Program-made: the position numbers and the translations under genes
From: Nymphaea colorata
Taxonomy: Eukaryota; Streptophyta; Magnoliopsida; Nymphaeales; Nymphaeaceae
Length of the DNA: 64,000 nt
Direction: 5' to 3'
NCBI RefSeq assembly: GCF_008831285.2
Contig: NC_045140.1
Coordinates: 15,239,796 to 15,303,795, forward strand
Notes under the pieces: model-generated
The model's database searches: none
Seen by the model: the letters and a program-made list of their open reading frames with translations, nothing else
Told to the model about the DNA's origin: nothing
In this document: positions 12,999 through 24,532 of the stretch, in pieces
How the letters are laid out: every line of letters begins with the position of its first letter
Position numbering within the stretch: the first letter of the stretch is position 1

Positions 12999-14664
12999 AA
13001 GTAATCTTGCAGCGCGGCGACCAATAGCGTCAGTCGGTGGCAATAAGCCATTCTCGGGGAGACACCTCTGCATCTGCATGTCGTGTCTTCCTTATCCGAT
13101 GCTGCACCCTGACTTTTCTTCAATATCTGCTTGAGATAAGATTTACTGTTAAAGGGATATTCGGTAATCTACCATCTGCACCCAGGGACCGCAGGGGAAA
13201 GATCAATTAATTTCTCAAAAACCTTTCGTGCTCTTTTTACAATTTTATTTTATTGAAAATTCCTTTAACAAAGAGTTTGATACTTTAATGATAATGTAGT
13301 TTAATAGTTTTCTGGGTTTCTTTAACGAACAAATAGGTTTTGGGGACGGTGTAGTTTATTCAGAATTATTGTAAGTTGGTTGGGAGAGGTCGAAGGTGTC
13401 CAGAAGCCCTAAGCTGGTGTCGCCACTGTGGCGTTAAAAGAGTTAAGACCAGAAAGTGTGGTGGGGCTGAGCAGTAATGGGGTGTAGTTTAATGTCAGAT
13501 GTGCAGGAAATGCGAGGTATTATGCTTGCATATTCCGTGAGGGGTCGCTGCAAAGAGTGTTGGGACACATGTGGGTGTTTCGGTTCTTTTCCTTCCTTTT
13601 GTTTAGCCTCTCTGTGCTTGTACTCTTTTGCCTTTTCTTTAAGCATCATTCTAAACTATGTTGCCTTTGTGCATTTCTGCTCACATGTGCAGGCAAGGTA
13701 CGTGCAGTTCCATGTTTGTTTCTGCTCACACTTGATTTCGGTTCAACATTCAATTTGGAAGGATGTTTTCGTTTTGTAGTATCTGCAGGTAGGTTAATTA
13801 ACATGAATGACATGACACGTCTCAGATCTGACTTTGGAAGCCACATAACGTCGCTCCAATATTCATTTGGAGTTGTGGTCGAGAGAACTTCAAGATTACA
13901 GAGGTGAACAGTTCTGCACAACCCGTGGTTCTAGAGTAGCAATTAAGCAGAACTAAACTAATTGACATCATGCCCACCCTTGTCCGACATACCTAACATT
14001 AAATGAGACTCATTCCATCACGGTACATTGACGAATGGGTGGCCATAAATAATGAAACTTATTCTTTTGTAATCTTGACATAATCTGAGGAAGTTGAGAC
14101 CTAAAACGAGGGGTAAGAAGAATATTGGATTATGACAAATCGTGAGATGATTTGCAAGTGTTACCAAGCATTAAGGTAGGCAGCACCATTGGCACGGACT
14201 CTGGGGGGGGGGGCAGCTGCCGACACAGATCCTCCCATTTCACCAGTGGGGTAGGTAGGTCCAGTCATACACGGTATTATTCTGTATTCATACATGCTGT
14301 GAAGTGAAAGAAAGAAGGGAATGGAAAGAACATTCGCTCAGATTGAAAGCAATCTGACTTCCAAGAATACGTTCGTCAGATTAAAGCACCAAAGAGAGAT
14401 TCTTGGAACCATGAAAAGTTCCATGCATTATAGGCCGTTGATTGCCTGAAAATCCCCAGAAAACCTGCATGCTCGTCATTAATCTTATCATTAGCCAAAA
14501 GCCTTTTGCAGAGCCACTAATTATAAAACGTGTTCAGGCCTGAATTGATTGTTTCATTTTAACGTCTACATAACCTATAAAAGAGACAAAGACAGAAATA
14601 AATTCAAGCATAAGTGCCCGTTGAAGGGGGCCGTTGTTTTGCTATTTAGATAACATTCGCCTCA

Positions 14665-15890
14665 GCTATCCAAACTTGTCCGTTCTTTCTGGACCAGCTC
14701 CAATGGCTAAGCTACAGTTCCTTTGAAGGTGCAAAGTTAAGTTTTGTTTCAAGTTGTCATGGTTCTACAATTTGCATAACTGAATGGCTTTCTCTGAAAC
14801 CTTTAACCCAAATTAGCAACGATGCTGGTCGAATCATGTTCTTCTCTACCTACTGTAGCATCAATTGAACGCTTAGTCTTGATCTGAATCAAATAAAATA
14901 CATCCTAAAATTGTAGAAGAGTGTTTCAATTCCAATATGCAACAATCAAGGATTTTATGTTTTTTTCTTGAAAATTGTGATGAATCTTCAAGGGTTTATA
15001 AAGGGATGGTCATTAATGAGATAATTGTCCTGTTTTTTAGCCTTTTTAAGATTGGAGCCGAAACTGCTAGGAGATGCGTTGGGATCCGTTGAACCAGGGG
15101 CTCGAGCCCAGAAAATGGGGCGGGTTGTTATAGTGGCATCAGAGCAGTTTCAACACTCGGACCTAGAGTTATACACGCGCGGTCGCGTGTGCTTTAAGGG
15201 AGGTGGATTTTAACGCCCCAAAAGTTTCGTCTCAAATTGAAGATTGTGAGAGATCTTCAAGGGCTTATAAAATGGTGTCATTACCATAAATGATTGTCTT
15301 GGATCCTAGCCGTTTTGAAGTTGGATCCGAAACTGCTAGGGAACGGGTTGAGATTGGTTGAACCAGGGGCTCGAGCCTAGGAGTGGGTCGGATTGTTATA
15401 ATGGTATTTAGAGCCGATTTAACACGTGGACCTGGGATCCCACACGTGCGGATGCGTGTTCCTTAAGGGGGGTGGATTGTAACACCCCAAATGTTTAGTC
15501 CCGTATTGAAGATTGTGATAAATCTTCAAGGGCTTATAAAGGGAGAGTCATTAATGAGATGATTGTCTTGGTTTATAGTCTTTTTAAGATTTGAATCGAA
15601 ACTGCTAAGGGACGAGTTTGGATCTATTAAACAAGGGGCTCGAGCCCAAAAAGTGCATAAGACATATAAAGACATTGTGAATTTGCACTAGCCTAACCTA
15701 TTCATCGCAGCATTATGTGTTCTGTGTTCTACTAAATCCACCCTGTGGAAGGTAAGAGGCGATGCTTGTCAAACACTTGGAAATGACGTTCTCGAGAGAG
15801 GGGCTTGGATAAATGAAGCATTTGCATCTGTTACAATTACTGTTTTTTGTCATTAGCGGCACTTGAGAATCTCTCAAAGGTTGAGCGCTT
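14665..15890. repeat. Dispersed segment, copy A (interrupted by TRIM)
   Basis: The bases at about 14665-14968 and 15661-15890 match, in the same order, about 19335-19880 inside the large ARPC3 intron. Shared stretches include gaccagct, ttcctttgaag, aagttgtcat, acaatttgcat, cttaacccaaa-like, aatcttgatctgaa-like, tatgcaacaat, actaaatccacc and aggggcttggataa. In this copy a TRIM-like array lies between the two halves. The pair could be two members of an old interspersed repeat or a local duplication. Confidence 0.7.
14969..15660 (+). mobile_element. TRIM-like element, three LTR-type units in a row
   Basis: Three similar units of roughly 170-195 bases lie at about 14969-15131, 15209-15401 and 15478-15660. 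Each holds cttcaagg, ttataaa, gaaactgcta and ggggctcgagcc. Between them are short inner pieces that begin with sites like the plant initiator-Met tRNA primer site (tggcatcagagcag at 15134-15147, tggtatttagagcc at 15402-15415). The inner pieces end in purine-rich tracts (ttaagggaggtgga, ttaaggggggtgga). The units open with taacgcccc or tgtaacacccc, typical of plant LTRs. There is no protein-coding part, which fits a TRIM (non-autonomous LTR kin). It is an old, broken fossil; the three-LTR layout suggests recombination between copies. Confidence 0.75.
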
Positions 15891-16249
15891 ATTTATTAAC
15901 TTTTAAAGTTGATCATTGATTTGTAATTTTGCATACCTTTTCTATAATTTCTATAACTTAAAAAAAACCTATATCTGACCAAATTCCAAATAAACTAGAC
16001 AAATTCTATGTCTTAAAGTACATGAGTATTCATTTTGAATTCAGACATAGTATTGTAAAAAACTATATGTGTTGGAGAGTATAGGCTCCTTGCCAATCTG
16101 ATACATGACCAGTATAACCAAATTTTAAATTTTTAAGATCAATATAAAGTATAACAAATTATTTTTGAAACTCAATAAGAAAAAAAAATAGGCATGATCT
16201 GATACATGCAAATACATATCAAATGATTTTCTGTATTGGTGAGAAAACT

Positions 16250-16495
16250 GGTTATTCGCGACACTAGCTGAACTTATTTGTGGTATTGTAGACAACTCGG
16301 GGACCCTTTTGCAGGTTCTGTTGGGTTGTGATCTAGGACGGGTACCACTACCAGAACGTCGAACCAGATTCAGAATCCAGGCTTGCCTGGTTCCAATGGA
16401 GGTCTGGCCCGTTTGCGGCCACCTTGCTTCGCATTTTCAGACTTTCAATACTGAGAAGAGAAGATGAAAAATGAGGCGCCATCCTTGCTAGGTGA
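16250..16495 (+). repeat. Dispersed repeat, copy 1 (partner upstream of prefoldin 1)
   Basis: This stretch aligns with about 24070-24315. Shared blocks are gcaggttc, gacgggta, acgtcgaacc, the ggcccgtttgcg block, caccttg, tttttcag-like, aaaatgagg and gccatc followed by ggtgag. The partner lies just upstream of the prefoldin 1 start codon, so this may be a stray copy of that upstream DNA or a shared mobile repeat. Confidence 0.7.
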
Positions 16496-17707
16496 GCGTT
16501 TTTTATGCAAACCTTCCTACCATATGGCTGAAGACCATGGCAAGCATGGCCGAGAAGGCCGAGCACCTTCAGCCAGACTTGCGGCAAGCACGGTTGAAGG
16601 CGCCGAGAGGCTAAGGGAGGCTAGCGACCGACTTGAAGTTGATGCAGCGTGCAGTGTGGGCGGAGCATCATCAGCAGAGTGCGGGCAGCAGGCTGAAGAC
16701 TTCAAGGCAGATCAGACAAGGGAACTAGACCTAGATCCGGCTGAAACGAGTTCAAACCCTCGAGTCTAGTCCTATACCAAGTCCAAGCGTGGCAAGCCTA
16801 AGGCCGAACTTAGGCAAGTTATATGAGTGAACCCTTGCGGGAGAGGCCGAACTCACTAAACGTTCGAGACGTCTCGTCTCGATTTCCTTTTATGTTTTGC
16901 CTTTATAGTTGAATCGTTTCATTTCAGCAAGTGTCTCGGTTTATACGTTAAGTATTTAAAGTTTCATGTAAGTCTTTTTTCATTATGCAATATAAGAATC
17001 AAGTTGAAGTTTGTTCGTGCGAAATAAGCACCTTTTTATGATGTTACCCCTTCAAAGCTTGAGTGTCTTTTGTAACATTTTCTAAGTGAATCTGCAAAAT
17101 AGGCTAAAAAAGTATGAAATGCAATGGCTTTATTAGATATCCAACTTCAATGTCTATAAAAAGATTACTGAAATGATATCTCATCAAAGTTGTAAAGGGA
17201 CTGAACCAAAGTTTAAGGCAGGATACCCGAGCTCGCTGAGGGCTTTTGTAATTTGGGCATAAAAATGTTTTGATGGTTTAAGCCATTCTATGCTATTTAG
17301 ATAACAGTTAGTCACAGAAAACATATTTTTTTAATGCCAAACAGTTTTTTTTTAATTTTTTATTTGTTACAAATCTACTTATCTTGTAATAATGTTTGTG
17401 TTATTAGTTTCTCACTTATTTTTTTTTTCTATTTTTAGTTTTTTAAAATTTATCATATTTTTTCCTTTTTTTTCAAGCTCATCGTATTATACTAAAAAAA
17501 AAACCTTGCCGTTATTTGTGACTATTTAACTCATCATAACACAATAGTGGAGTTCCAAATTTAGAAACATTCACCTCTGATATAGTCTGATCTTTGATCC
17601 CATCCTTACTATTCAACACACACTCTCTTTTTGCTATTTAGATAAGTCACTACTAGATGCGTTTGCCTCAGATATAATACGATCTTTGTTTCGCTTGACT
17701 ACCATAT

Positions 17708-17732
17708 GTATATATATATATATATATATATA
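17708..17732. repeat. TA microsatellite
   Basis: A pure TA run of about 25 bases in intergenic DNA. Confidence 0.9.
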
Positions 17733-18186
17733 GGAAACCAAGTAAAGTCAATTTTGAATTTTTGAGGTGGGAAATATAGTTAAGAGAGTGAAAAAAAATG
17801 GAAAAATCAGTTCTAAAATGAAACTGATTCTATAGAAAGCAATTTCAGATGGCGGTTTGTTTGTTTGGCCTTGCCTTAAGCTTGTCAGGTGGCTGAATGT
17901 CATGCTTAAACTTATCTTGAGCGTGAACAAAATCATTTTCCAAGTACAAGAAAAGTTTGAGAGCGTATCTGTAAATATTCCGCTTAATTCAAGTCCATAT
18001 GTTGCGATATTTTTGAATCCGCACCTATGTCGACGCGACGCACATGCGAGCAGGGTTCGCACCCATAACCTGTCAACATTATTTTTCTCCATTCTCAACG
18101 CGCACCGTGCAGTCAAACCGCACCATTAACATTTTGGTCCATTTTTTCGGTTTTCATTTTTTCTAATTTTTATTTTTAAAGAACGT

Positions 18187-18378
18187 CGATTTAGGTCGCC
18201 CCTTCCCGCTGCCTGATCGATCGACCCAGATCCACCGGCGGGATCCCCTCCGTCCGGCGTCCGCTGCTCTCTCTCTGAGTTCTACCTCCACCGGCGGCAT
18301 CATCTCTGCCGTCCGTTGCTCCCTTGCTCTATTCTTATTTCACATCTTTCCACTTCGTCTTTACTCACGAACGAAGCG
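18187..18378 (+). other. Probable first (non-coding) exon of ARPC3
   Basis: A GC-richer, CT-rich leader-like block with ccaccggcgg repeats ends at a good donor (gcg|gtaact, GT at 18379-18380). It lies upstream of the leader exon that carries the ARPC3 start codon. Plant genes of this kind often have such a 5' leader intron. The left border is a guess, because no transcription start can be seen. Confidence 0.5.
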
Positions 18379-18951
18379 GTAACTCTCTCTCTCACTCTTT
18401 GCAGCAGTGTGTTTTGATTTTGATTTCTCTCTGTTCTGTCTCGTCTGCCGCAGGCCCCTTGCTTGTTGTTTTCTGCTCTAATTAACCTCTGCGACTTTTC
18501 TGTTGCTTATTCTATTTGGCTCATTGTTTGTCCTCTGTTTTCTGCGGTAGTTGTAGAATTAGATGATTCTGCTCTGGCTTCATGATTTTTATGGTTAGGT
18601 CGTTTGAGTTTGAGAATGTTCTATCTCTGTCTTTCTTTATGCCTGAAAATGCCACAGATTGTCATTTGTTTAGGCTGTGAGAAGTCTTTTCCTGTGCCGA
18701 GATGTGGAGCGATCTCTATTTTCTGGCAATTTTGGACATGTCTATGGGAGACACACCAAACCTTGCGTGGAAACGGCCGTTCTTACAGACAATTTTTTGT
18801 CATATATATTATATATAATAAATACCCTCGCCGCACCCAAATTTTTTTGAGATGTGCGGCACCGGCACCCCGCACATATGTGACATAGGTTCTTTCTTCT
18901 CTGTGGCACTTTTCTTTGCTACTGTTAGCTCTTTCTCTTTTTGGTTTGCAG

Positions 18952-19049
18952 TCCTGGATTTGGAGTCAGAGGATCGATCAAGATTTGAAGATTGGTCATC
19001 TATAAATGCCTCGGTTTTGTTCCATTTGACACCAGACAGAGAAATCATG
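18952..19049 (+). other. ARPC3 leader exon ending in the start codon
   Basis: The acceptor ttggtttgcag lies just before 18952 and the donor gtatgt just after 19049. The last three bases (19047-19049) are the ATG, so this exon contributes only Met to the protein. Joining it to 22178 gives Met-Val-Tyr-His-Ser-Ser, the conserved N-terminus of plant ARPC3. That match is what identifies the exon. Confidence 0.85.
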
Positions 19050-22000
19050 GTATGTAAGGAACTTGGTTATTAGAATTTGCATCCTATTCCTTTGTTGTTG
19101 TTGTTGTTTATTCAGATTATGTCATCAATTTCCTTTAGAAGTAGGATGATTTTTTCATGATTCTTAGAATTCCATTCTCTATGCGATCTAATACTTCAAT
19201 GGTTCTTGTTCAAAAAGCACCTTATCAAAAAGGTGTTGGATAATTAGGATTCTTGGATATGTGGGTGGTTAAATATTTGTTATCCAGAAGATACGATATT
19301 ATCAGAGAGACAAACTCAGTGTCAAAACTTATCCCCTGCTCTCTGGACCAGCTTGAGTCTTGAGTTCCTTTGAAGTTTCAATAGTGCGTGTTTTAAGTTG
19401 TCATAGGTTACAATTTGCATTTTGAACTCCTTAACCCAAAATATGCGTTGATGCTTCTGGTCGAATGACTTGAATCATGTCATTTTTAACTACTGTAGAT
19501 TAACAGTTGAATGCTTAATCTTGATCTGAACCAAACAAAACAAAACAAAATATCCCAAAGTTGTAGAAAGGTTAACATATCTTCCACCTAAACTTAGTAG
19601 AAACAGTTTCAATTACAATATGCAACAATTATTGGTTTTTCTGGTATTTCAATGAATATTATATAAGGCATATAGATGATGTGAAATAGCATCACGTTGA
19701 ACGTAATGGTGCCATTCTGCAATTGGTGTACTATACTACTAAATCCACCTTATGTAACAGAAAGATGCAATGCTCCTCAAACTCCTGGAAACCACATTCT
19801 CAGGGAAGGGGCTTGGATAAGCAGTATTGAAGCATCTGCATCTTTTTCCATAATATAAAGATATGGGGCATTTGAGGAACAAATTTTCATAGCGCTTGAA
19901 CTGTTTTACAGTTTTACTTCTACATATTCATTTGCATTCAAGAAATCTGTTGGTGTTCATTAAAAAGAAAAAAATCCACGCCACCTATTTGGTGAGTTAG
20001 TTATACGAACTCAGGGAAGCTCTTCTTCAAAATCAATTTAAACACTTTCCTTGAAGTAGAGCTTGACTCTCCCTTCCTCCTCCTTCATCACTCCTTGTCT
20101 TGACCTTTCCTCTTTTCTACTACCAGTCTTCTCCCTTCTCTCACACATCTCCTTTTTTTTTTTTTTTTTTTGGCTTTGGTTAGAAAATCATGCTGAGCAG
20201 CTTGCTGGGTGTGAGTCCATGCCCATCTGTGGGGCTGAGCTGCTCGTCACTGTCTCAGATTCTCAGCTGATAGGCTAAGTTTGGACTACTCTTAGGTAGC
20301 AGTTACTGTATAGGCTAGCTAGATTCCAAGACGCATTTAGATTGGGTTTCAACTTTCAACTAAATTGATGTTTTCATCAGTCAACTTCTGACAGTTATAT
20401 ATGTTTCTACATCTTCATTTTAATCATTTTAATGATTACATATTTTGCTAAATGGCTGTCAAAATACTGCAGGAAGAGAAAAATATATTATTTCATCTGG
20501 ATAATTGGTGGTTGTTAAGTTTCTCCAACTTGCTAAAAATACAAAATAATCTCCATAATTACTGCCCAAGGGTGAGTGGTTCTCAGTATAGAGAAGGTGA
20601 TGCTTTGGTGCACAGACTGGCAGATAATGGATCTTTGCTTTTCTCATTAAAGTATATTGCCATAGAACATTTTATCTCTGTGGTTGTGCGTCTTCATTGA
20701 AATGGTGCTTAGTGCTATAAGAGAGTAGTACCGTGTAATTATCAAATAGGTACAATTTGTGGCCCTAGTTTATGATAGAATGAAATATCCATTATAAACG
20801 ATAACTCTAAGCCTGTGTAACTGATTCTACTTTGAAGTTTGAACAACTCTTTTGGTAGGCTGTTGCTGAACTGCCTATCCTTTACATATGTCTCAGACAT
20901 CTGTAGCTTAAGATGTTGACGCTAGATGTGTGGAATATCTGGCTTACATTGGGTCAAGGAATGCATACGACCCCTCTGTAAATGTATAGAAACATACCTA
21001 AATCCTGTCATTCATGTTTCCCTTTAGCATCAAGCATATTTTTTCATTAGTTTCTCTATAGCGTTAGTGGAATAGGTTCCCAGGTTTATAAATAATAAGA
21101 TTTAATATAACTTGCACCCTAGTGAACATGTTGCATCATGAATTGAGAAATTATGTCAAGGAAGCAAACTTCATATGCCTTAAATATCGGTCTTGTTAAC
21201 TATAAAAAAATTCAGTTACAAAACATGTTCCCCTCATTGTTTGAGGCTTTGAGCAGTTCACATCCATTCGGTCACCAAATTCAAATGCTTGTTCCTACCC
21301 TGACTTAGTCTCACCACTAGCTGTTAGCTTTCACAAAGAAGACCATGACTAGGAGACGGCAAAAGGCTCTTTTTTTTTTAATCTTTTAGGGCTTGTTTCT
21401 GTTTTCACCAAAATGATGACCTTAGTTTCTTAGACTTCTAAAGAATCAGATTTACATTATTATTATGAGATTGGTCTTTGGTCCTCATTTTGTTTTTCTC
21501 TTGTAGTCTGTACACATTTCTTTAACAAAACCTACATTTCTGCTTAAGGAAGTATATGAAAAAGAAAAATTCCATTTTCGGTCTTTCTTTCTTCTCACTC
21601 AACCCTTGATGCAATCAAGACTCTTTGCTTGATTTCTTTCAAATGAAATTCTCACACGTCCCTTGAATTTGAAGGTAACTTCAGTAACTTATGAAGATTT
21701 GAAGGAATTCAGGTATTTCTTATTTCAAACCTAGATTCTGTTAAACGTTCTCAAGGACCTTGATGTTGCTTGCTTAAGAAATGGAGAAAAGTTTGACGGT
21801 TGATTTGTAGGCATGCTTGCTTGGGCCTGTGGTTATTAAACTTCCACATAATAATTGCAGGCTGTTCAAACATAGCGAGTCTAGTTTGTGACTATTAATG
21901 CCTCTTTTGGCTGTTGATCATAGATGCAATTATGTGGCGAAAGCTCTTACAGTGGAAGAACCAAAACTGTGATTTATTTGACCAAAGCATGCATCTTGTG

Positions 22001-23252
22001 AACTAGACGTTCTTATTAAATTTAATACACTGGAAAATCTGGTTTTCACATCGTGGAACACTTGCTGCATTTACTTGATTATAAAGTTAGAGAATACTGT
22101 AGGTTTTCCTTTGAGGCAGGTTTGGGTGCAGCGTCAACCTCCATCCTTATACCAAGTGACTCTCCATCTGCTGACAGGTTTACCACTCAAGTTTTGTGAA
22201 TGAAGAAGGCATTACTAAGGCTTGTGGTTGCCCGCTTCTTCCATTGAAAAGCCACATTAAGGGCCCTGCACCCGTTTCAGATCAAGGTTGACTGACTTTT
22301 GGTTTTTCCATTTTCCCTTTATATTTTCTAAGCTTGCACACTATAATTTATTACTCATTTTTCCAACATGTTCTTTTCAACAGGTGCACTTGACATTGTG
22401 GATGAAGCAATCACCTTTTTCCGTGCCAATGTTTTCTTTAGGAACTTTGATGTCAAAAGTTCAGCCGACAAGCTCCTGATTTATTTGACCCTCTACATCA
22501 ATATAGCTCTCAAAAGACTTGAGGGATGTCGAACATTAGCAGAAGGCACCAAGGCTATCATCAACCTAGGGCTTGAGAAGGTTCCCGTGCCTGGAGAACC
22601 TGGGTTTCCATTTGGTGGCCTTTTTGCACCGCCAGAGTCTCAGGAAGAAGCAGGTATTCTGATAAATGTTTCAGTATTATTTTGTTTGAATATAAGATTT
22701 TGTGGCAAGAAGTTGGTGCCGTTCATTTTTCGTATTTCTTTTGGAGATGATCAGTGAATTACTCAATAGAATTTGCGTGCACCTTCACGAAGGTGTGGCT
22801 GCTCCATACGGACGTGGACATGGTTGGATATGCTCATTCCGTCCAGGCATGGACGGATGTGCTGACTTTGTCCAACTGTTATTGGGCGTATCCATCTCTG
22901 CCTTCTGTATTATAGTCGTGCCTGAGTTGGATCTTGCAGCCTTCAACCTAGGTCGTACAATGTTGATGTACATACTTAAGTGGCATTAATGTCGAGCTAT
23001 TTTTTGTTAGCAGAGCTGTTCCGGAACTATTTGAAGCAGATCAGAGAGGAAACCAGCGGCAGATTGTTGAGCTGTACTTACAGATCGAATGGCACTCCAA
23101 ACAAATGGTGGCTAGCTTTCTCCAAGAGGAAATTCATGAACATTATTGTCCCACACGACCCTCCAGATGGCAGTCGTCGGCTAAACACGTCAATGGGAAG
23201 GTTACATATGGGTGATGATAGCCACTCAGGCAGGTTCCGGAAGATACAGTAG
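19047..23252 (+). CDS. ARPC3: Actin-related protein 2/3 complex subunit 3 (p21-Arc)
   Basis: The coding exons are 19047-19049 (ATG only), 22178-22286, 22384-22653 and 23014-23252, all GT-AG, giving 206 residues. ARPC3 is one of the five accessory subunits of the Arp2/3 complex, which starts branched actin filaments; in plants it acts with the SCAR/WAVE complex in cell shaping. Clear family blocks are GCPLLPLKSHIKGPAP (residues 18-33), DIVDEAITFFRANVFFRNFD (41-60), DKLLIYLTLYINIALKRLEG (66-85), and the NGTPNKWWLAFSKRKFMN end of the core (153-170). Plant ARPC3 normally stops soon after this point, at about 174 residues. Here the frame runs on for about 32 more residues (HDPPDGSRRLN... to RFRKIQ). 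This tail is rich in Arg, Ser and Gly, and may be an extension from a lost stop. The first coding intron is about 3.1 kb. Confidence 0.95.
19335..19880. repeat. Dispersed segment, copy B (within ARPC3 intron)
   Basis: This is the partner of the 14665-15890 segment, without the TRIM-like insertion. It lies in the intron that follows the ARPC3 start codon. The point matching the insertion in the other copy is around 19640-19670. Confidence 0.7.
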
Positions 23253-24532
23253 ATTCAGAAACATCCTCGTGGAGGAAACCCCGTTGATGGTCAATTATTA
23301 ACTCCTCCCGAGGTATTATATTTTGTAAAAAGTCTGCAATTGAACTATGAAACTTAAAAATTTCCTATTGAAATCTGAAATGGAGATGTGTGCCATTTCT
23401 GAACTATTGTGCTAAATTCCAGCCTTTTGACATCCAGAGTGCGACAGCTTTGTTACTGAAGTCGGTGAAACCCTGTGGCATCTCTGTCTGTTGTGTGTTC
23501 GTGTGTGTTCCGCTGAATAGAATTTGCGCTCTCCCAAGAACAATGGCCATGGAAAAGCTAGGAATACAGAAAAGTATTGTGGATAACTTATTACAGGGTC
23601 TTCACGTGAACGTATTTTTCACAATTATTTGCTTAGAACATGTAATTCATGTACTTTAAAAACACCAAATTAACAGGCAACCACTAAATTAATTTTGGTG
23701 ACGCTTTCGGGATATCAACTTACGTTGAACACTTTGACAAAGCTGAGCAATGCCACTTTTTCTTGTTTTTTCTAAGCTGTTACTGTTCAAACGCTCATTG
23801 GATTCACTGCATCTATTTTGGATATAAAGAAGAACTAGCTGTACCCAATCCAGTTCCAACCAAACTGCATAATTTTCTAGCAAATAGTAAAAAAATGTTC
23901 TATATTTGCTGAGGCGGTTTATGCTATACAGGGTTCATGCAGGATTAAATATTTTTTATCTTAACATATTTTAATTATTTTTTAAATTAAAAAAAGCTGA
24001 ATTTAAAGCGATATCTATCAGCTGAGGTGATGTGTCGGCCGGTACGCCATAACGGTGATCGAATCGATAGTGTTATTTACAACACTGGCATGGACCCGTT
24101 TGCGGTATTTTAGAGGACCTGGGGACTGCATGGCTCTTTGGCAGGTTCAATTGGTCCCCGATCCGGGACGGGTAAGCCCGACGTCGAACCGGATTCTGGT
24201 ATCCGGGCTTCCCTAGTTCTAAAGGAAGTCCGGCCCGTTTGCGATCACCTTGTTTCGGCTTTTTCAGTGATGACAGGGGAACATAAAATGAGGAGCCATC
24301 TTGTTGGGTGAGCCTTCTTCTGCGCTAGGGTTTCGAAATTTCTCACGGGAAGAGAAGGAGAACGACTGATTTGAAGAAATTTTGGTAGTTTTCTTTTGGT
24401 CTTTCTTTTGTCCGTCGTTGGGGATAAAGGATACCATATGACTCTCCCATTGTCTTCATTTTTTTTTACTCCCTGACTTTTTTTTTTTTCCAATTATGTC
24501 TAGATCGGAGCTTCATTTGGTGGTTGATCGGA
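23253..24532. other. ARPC3 3' flank and prefoldin 1 promoter region
   Basis: About 1.28 kb separates the ARPC3 stop from the prefoldin start. The first part should hold the ARPC3 3' UTR. The part at 24070-24315 is copy 2 of a dispersed repeat, and 24316-24532 is T-rich and leader-like. The short frames here are not convincing. Confidence 0.6.
24070..24315 (+). repeat. Dispersed repeat, copy 2 (upstream of prefoldin 1)
   Basis: This is the partner of 16250-16495. It ends about 220 bases before the prefoldin 1 ATG, so part of it may serve as promoter or leader. The block with cggcccgtttgcg is GC-richer than its surroundings. Confidence 0.7.

Larger units (their letters stand above)
9768..14664. 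other. Intergenic region upstream of the OXS3-like gene
   Basis: No gene is supported. The first few hundred bases must hold the promoter and leader of the minus-strand OXS3-like gene; they contain CCT/CAC-rich simple sequence. A duplicated motif lies at 10.42-10.55 kb, a TA microsatellite at 12.98 kb, and a run of 11 G at 14.2 kb. The open frames at 9775-10311, 11426-11698 and 13477-13907 have no recognisable features and I read them as chance. Confidence 0.5.
15891..18180. other. Intergenic region before ARPC3
   Basis: No gene is supported. It includes the copy of the prefoldin-upstream repeat (16.25-16.5 kb), AT-rich DNA and a TA microsatellite at 17.71 kb. The 101-codon frame at 16464-16769 begins inside the repeat copy and resembles no family I recognise. 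The right end should contain the ARPC3 promoter. Confidence 0.5.

Noticed and set aside
15100-15140. tRNA-like text around ggggctcgagccc in the TRIM-like units
   Set aside because: No cloverleaf can be drawn; the motif is part of the repeated LTR unit.
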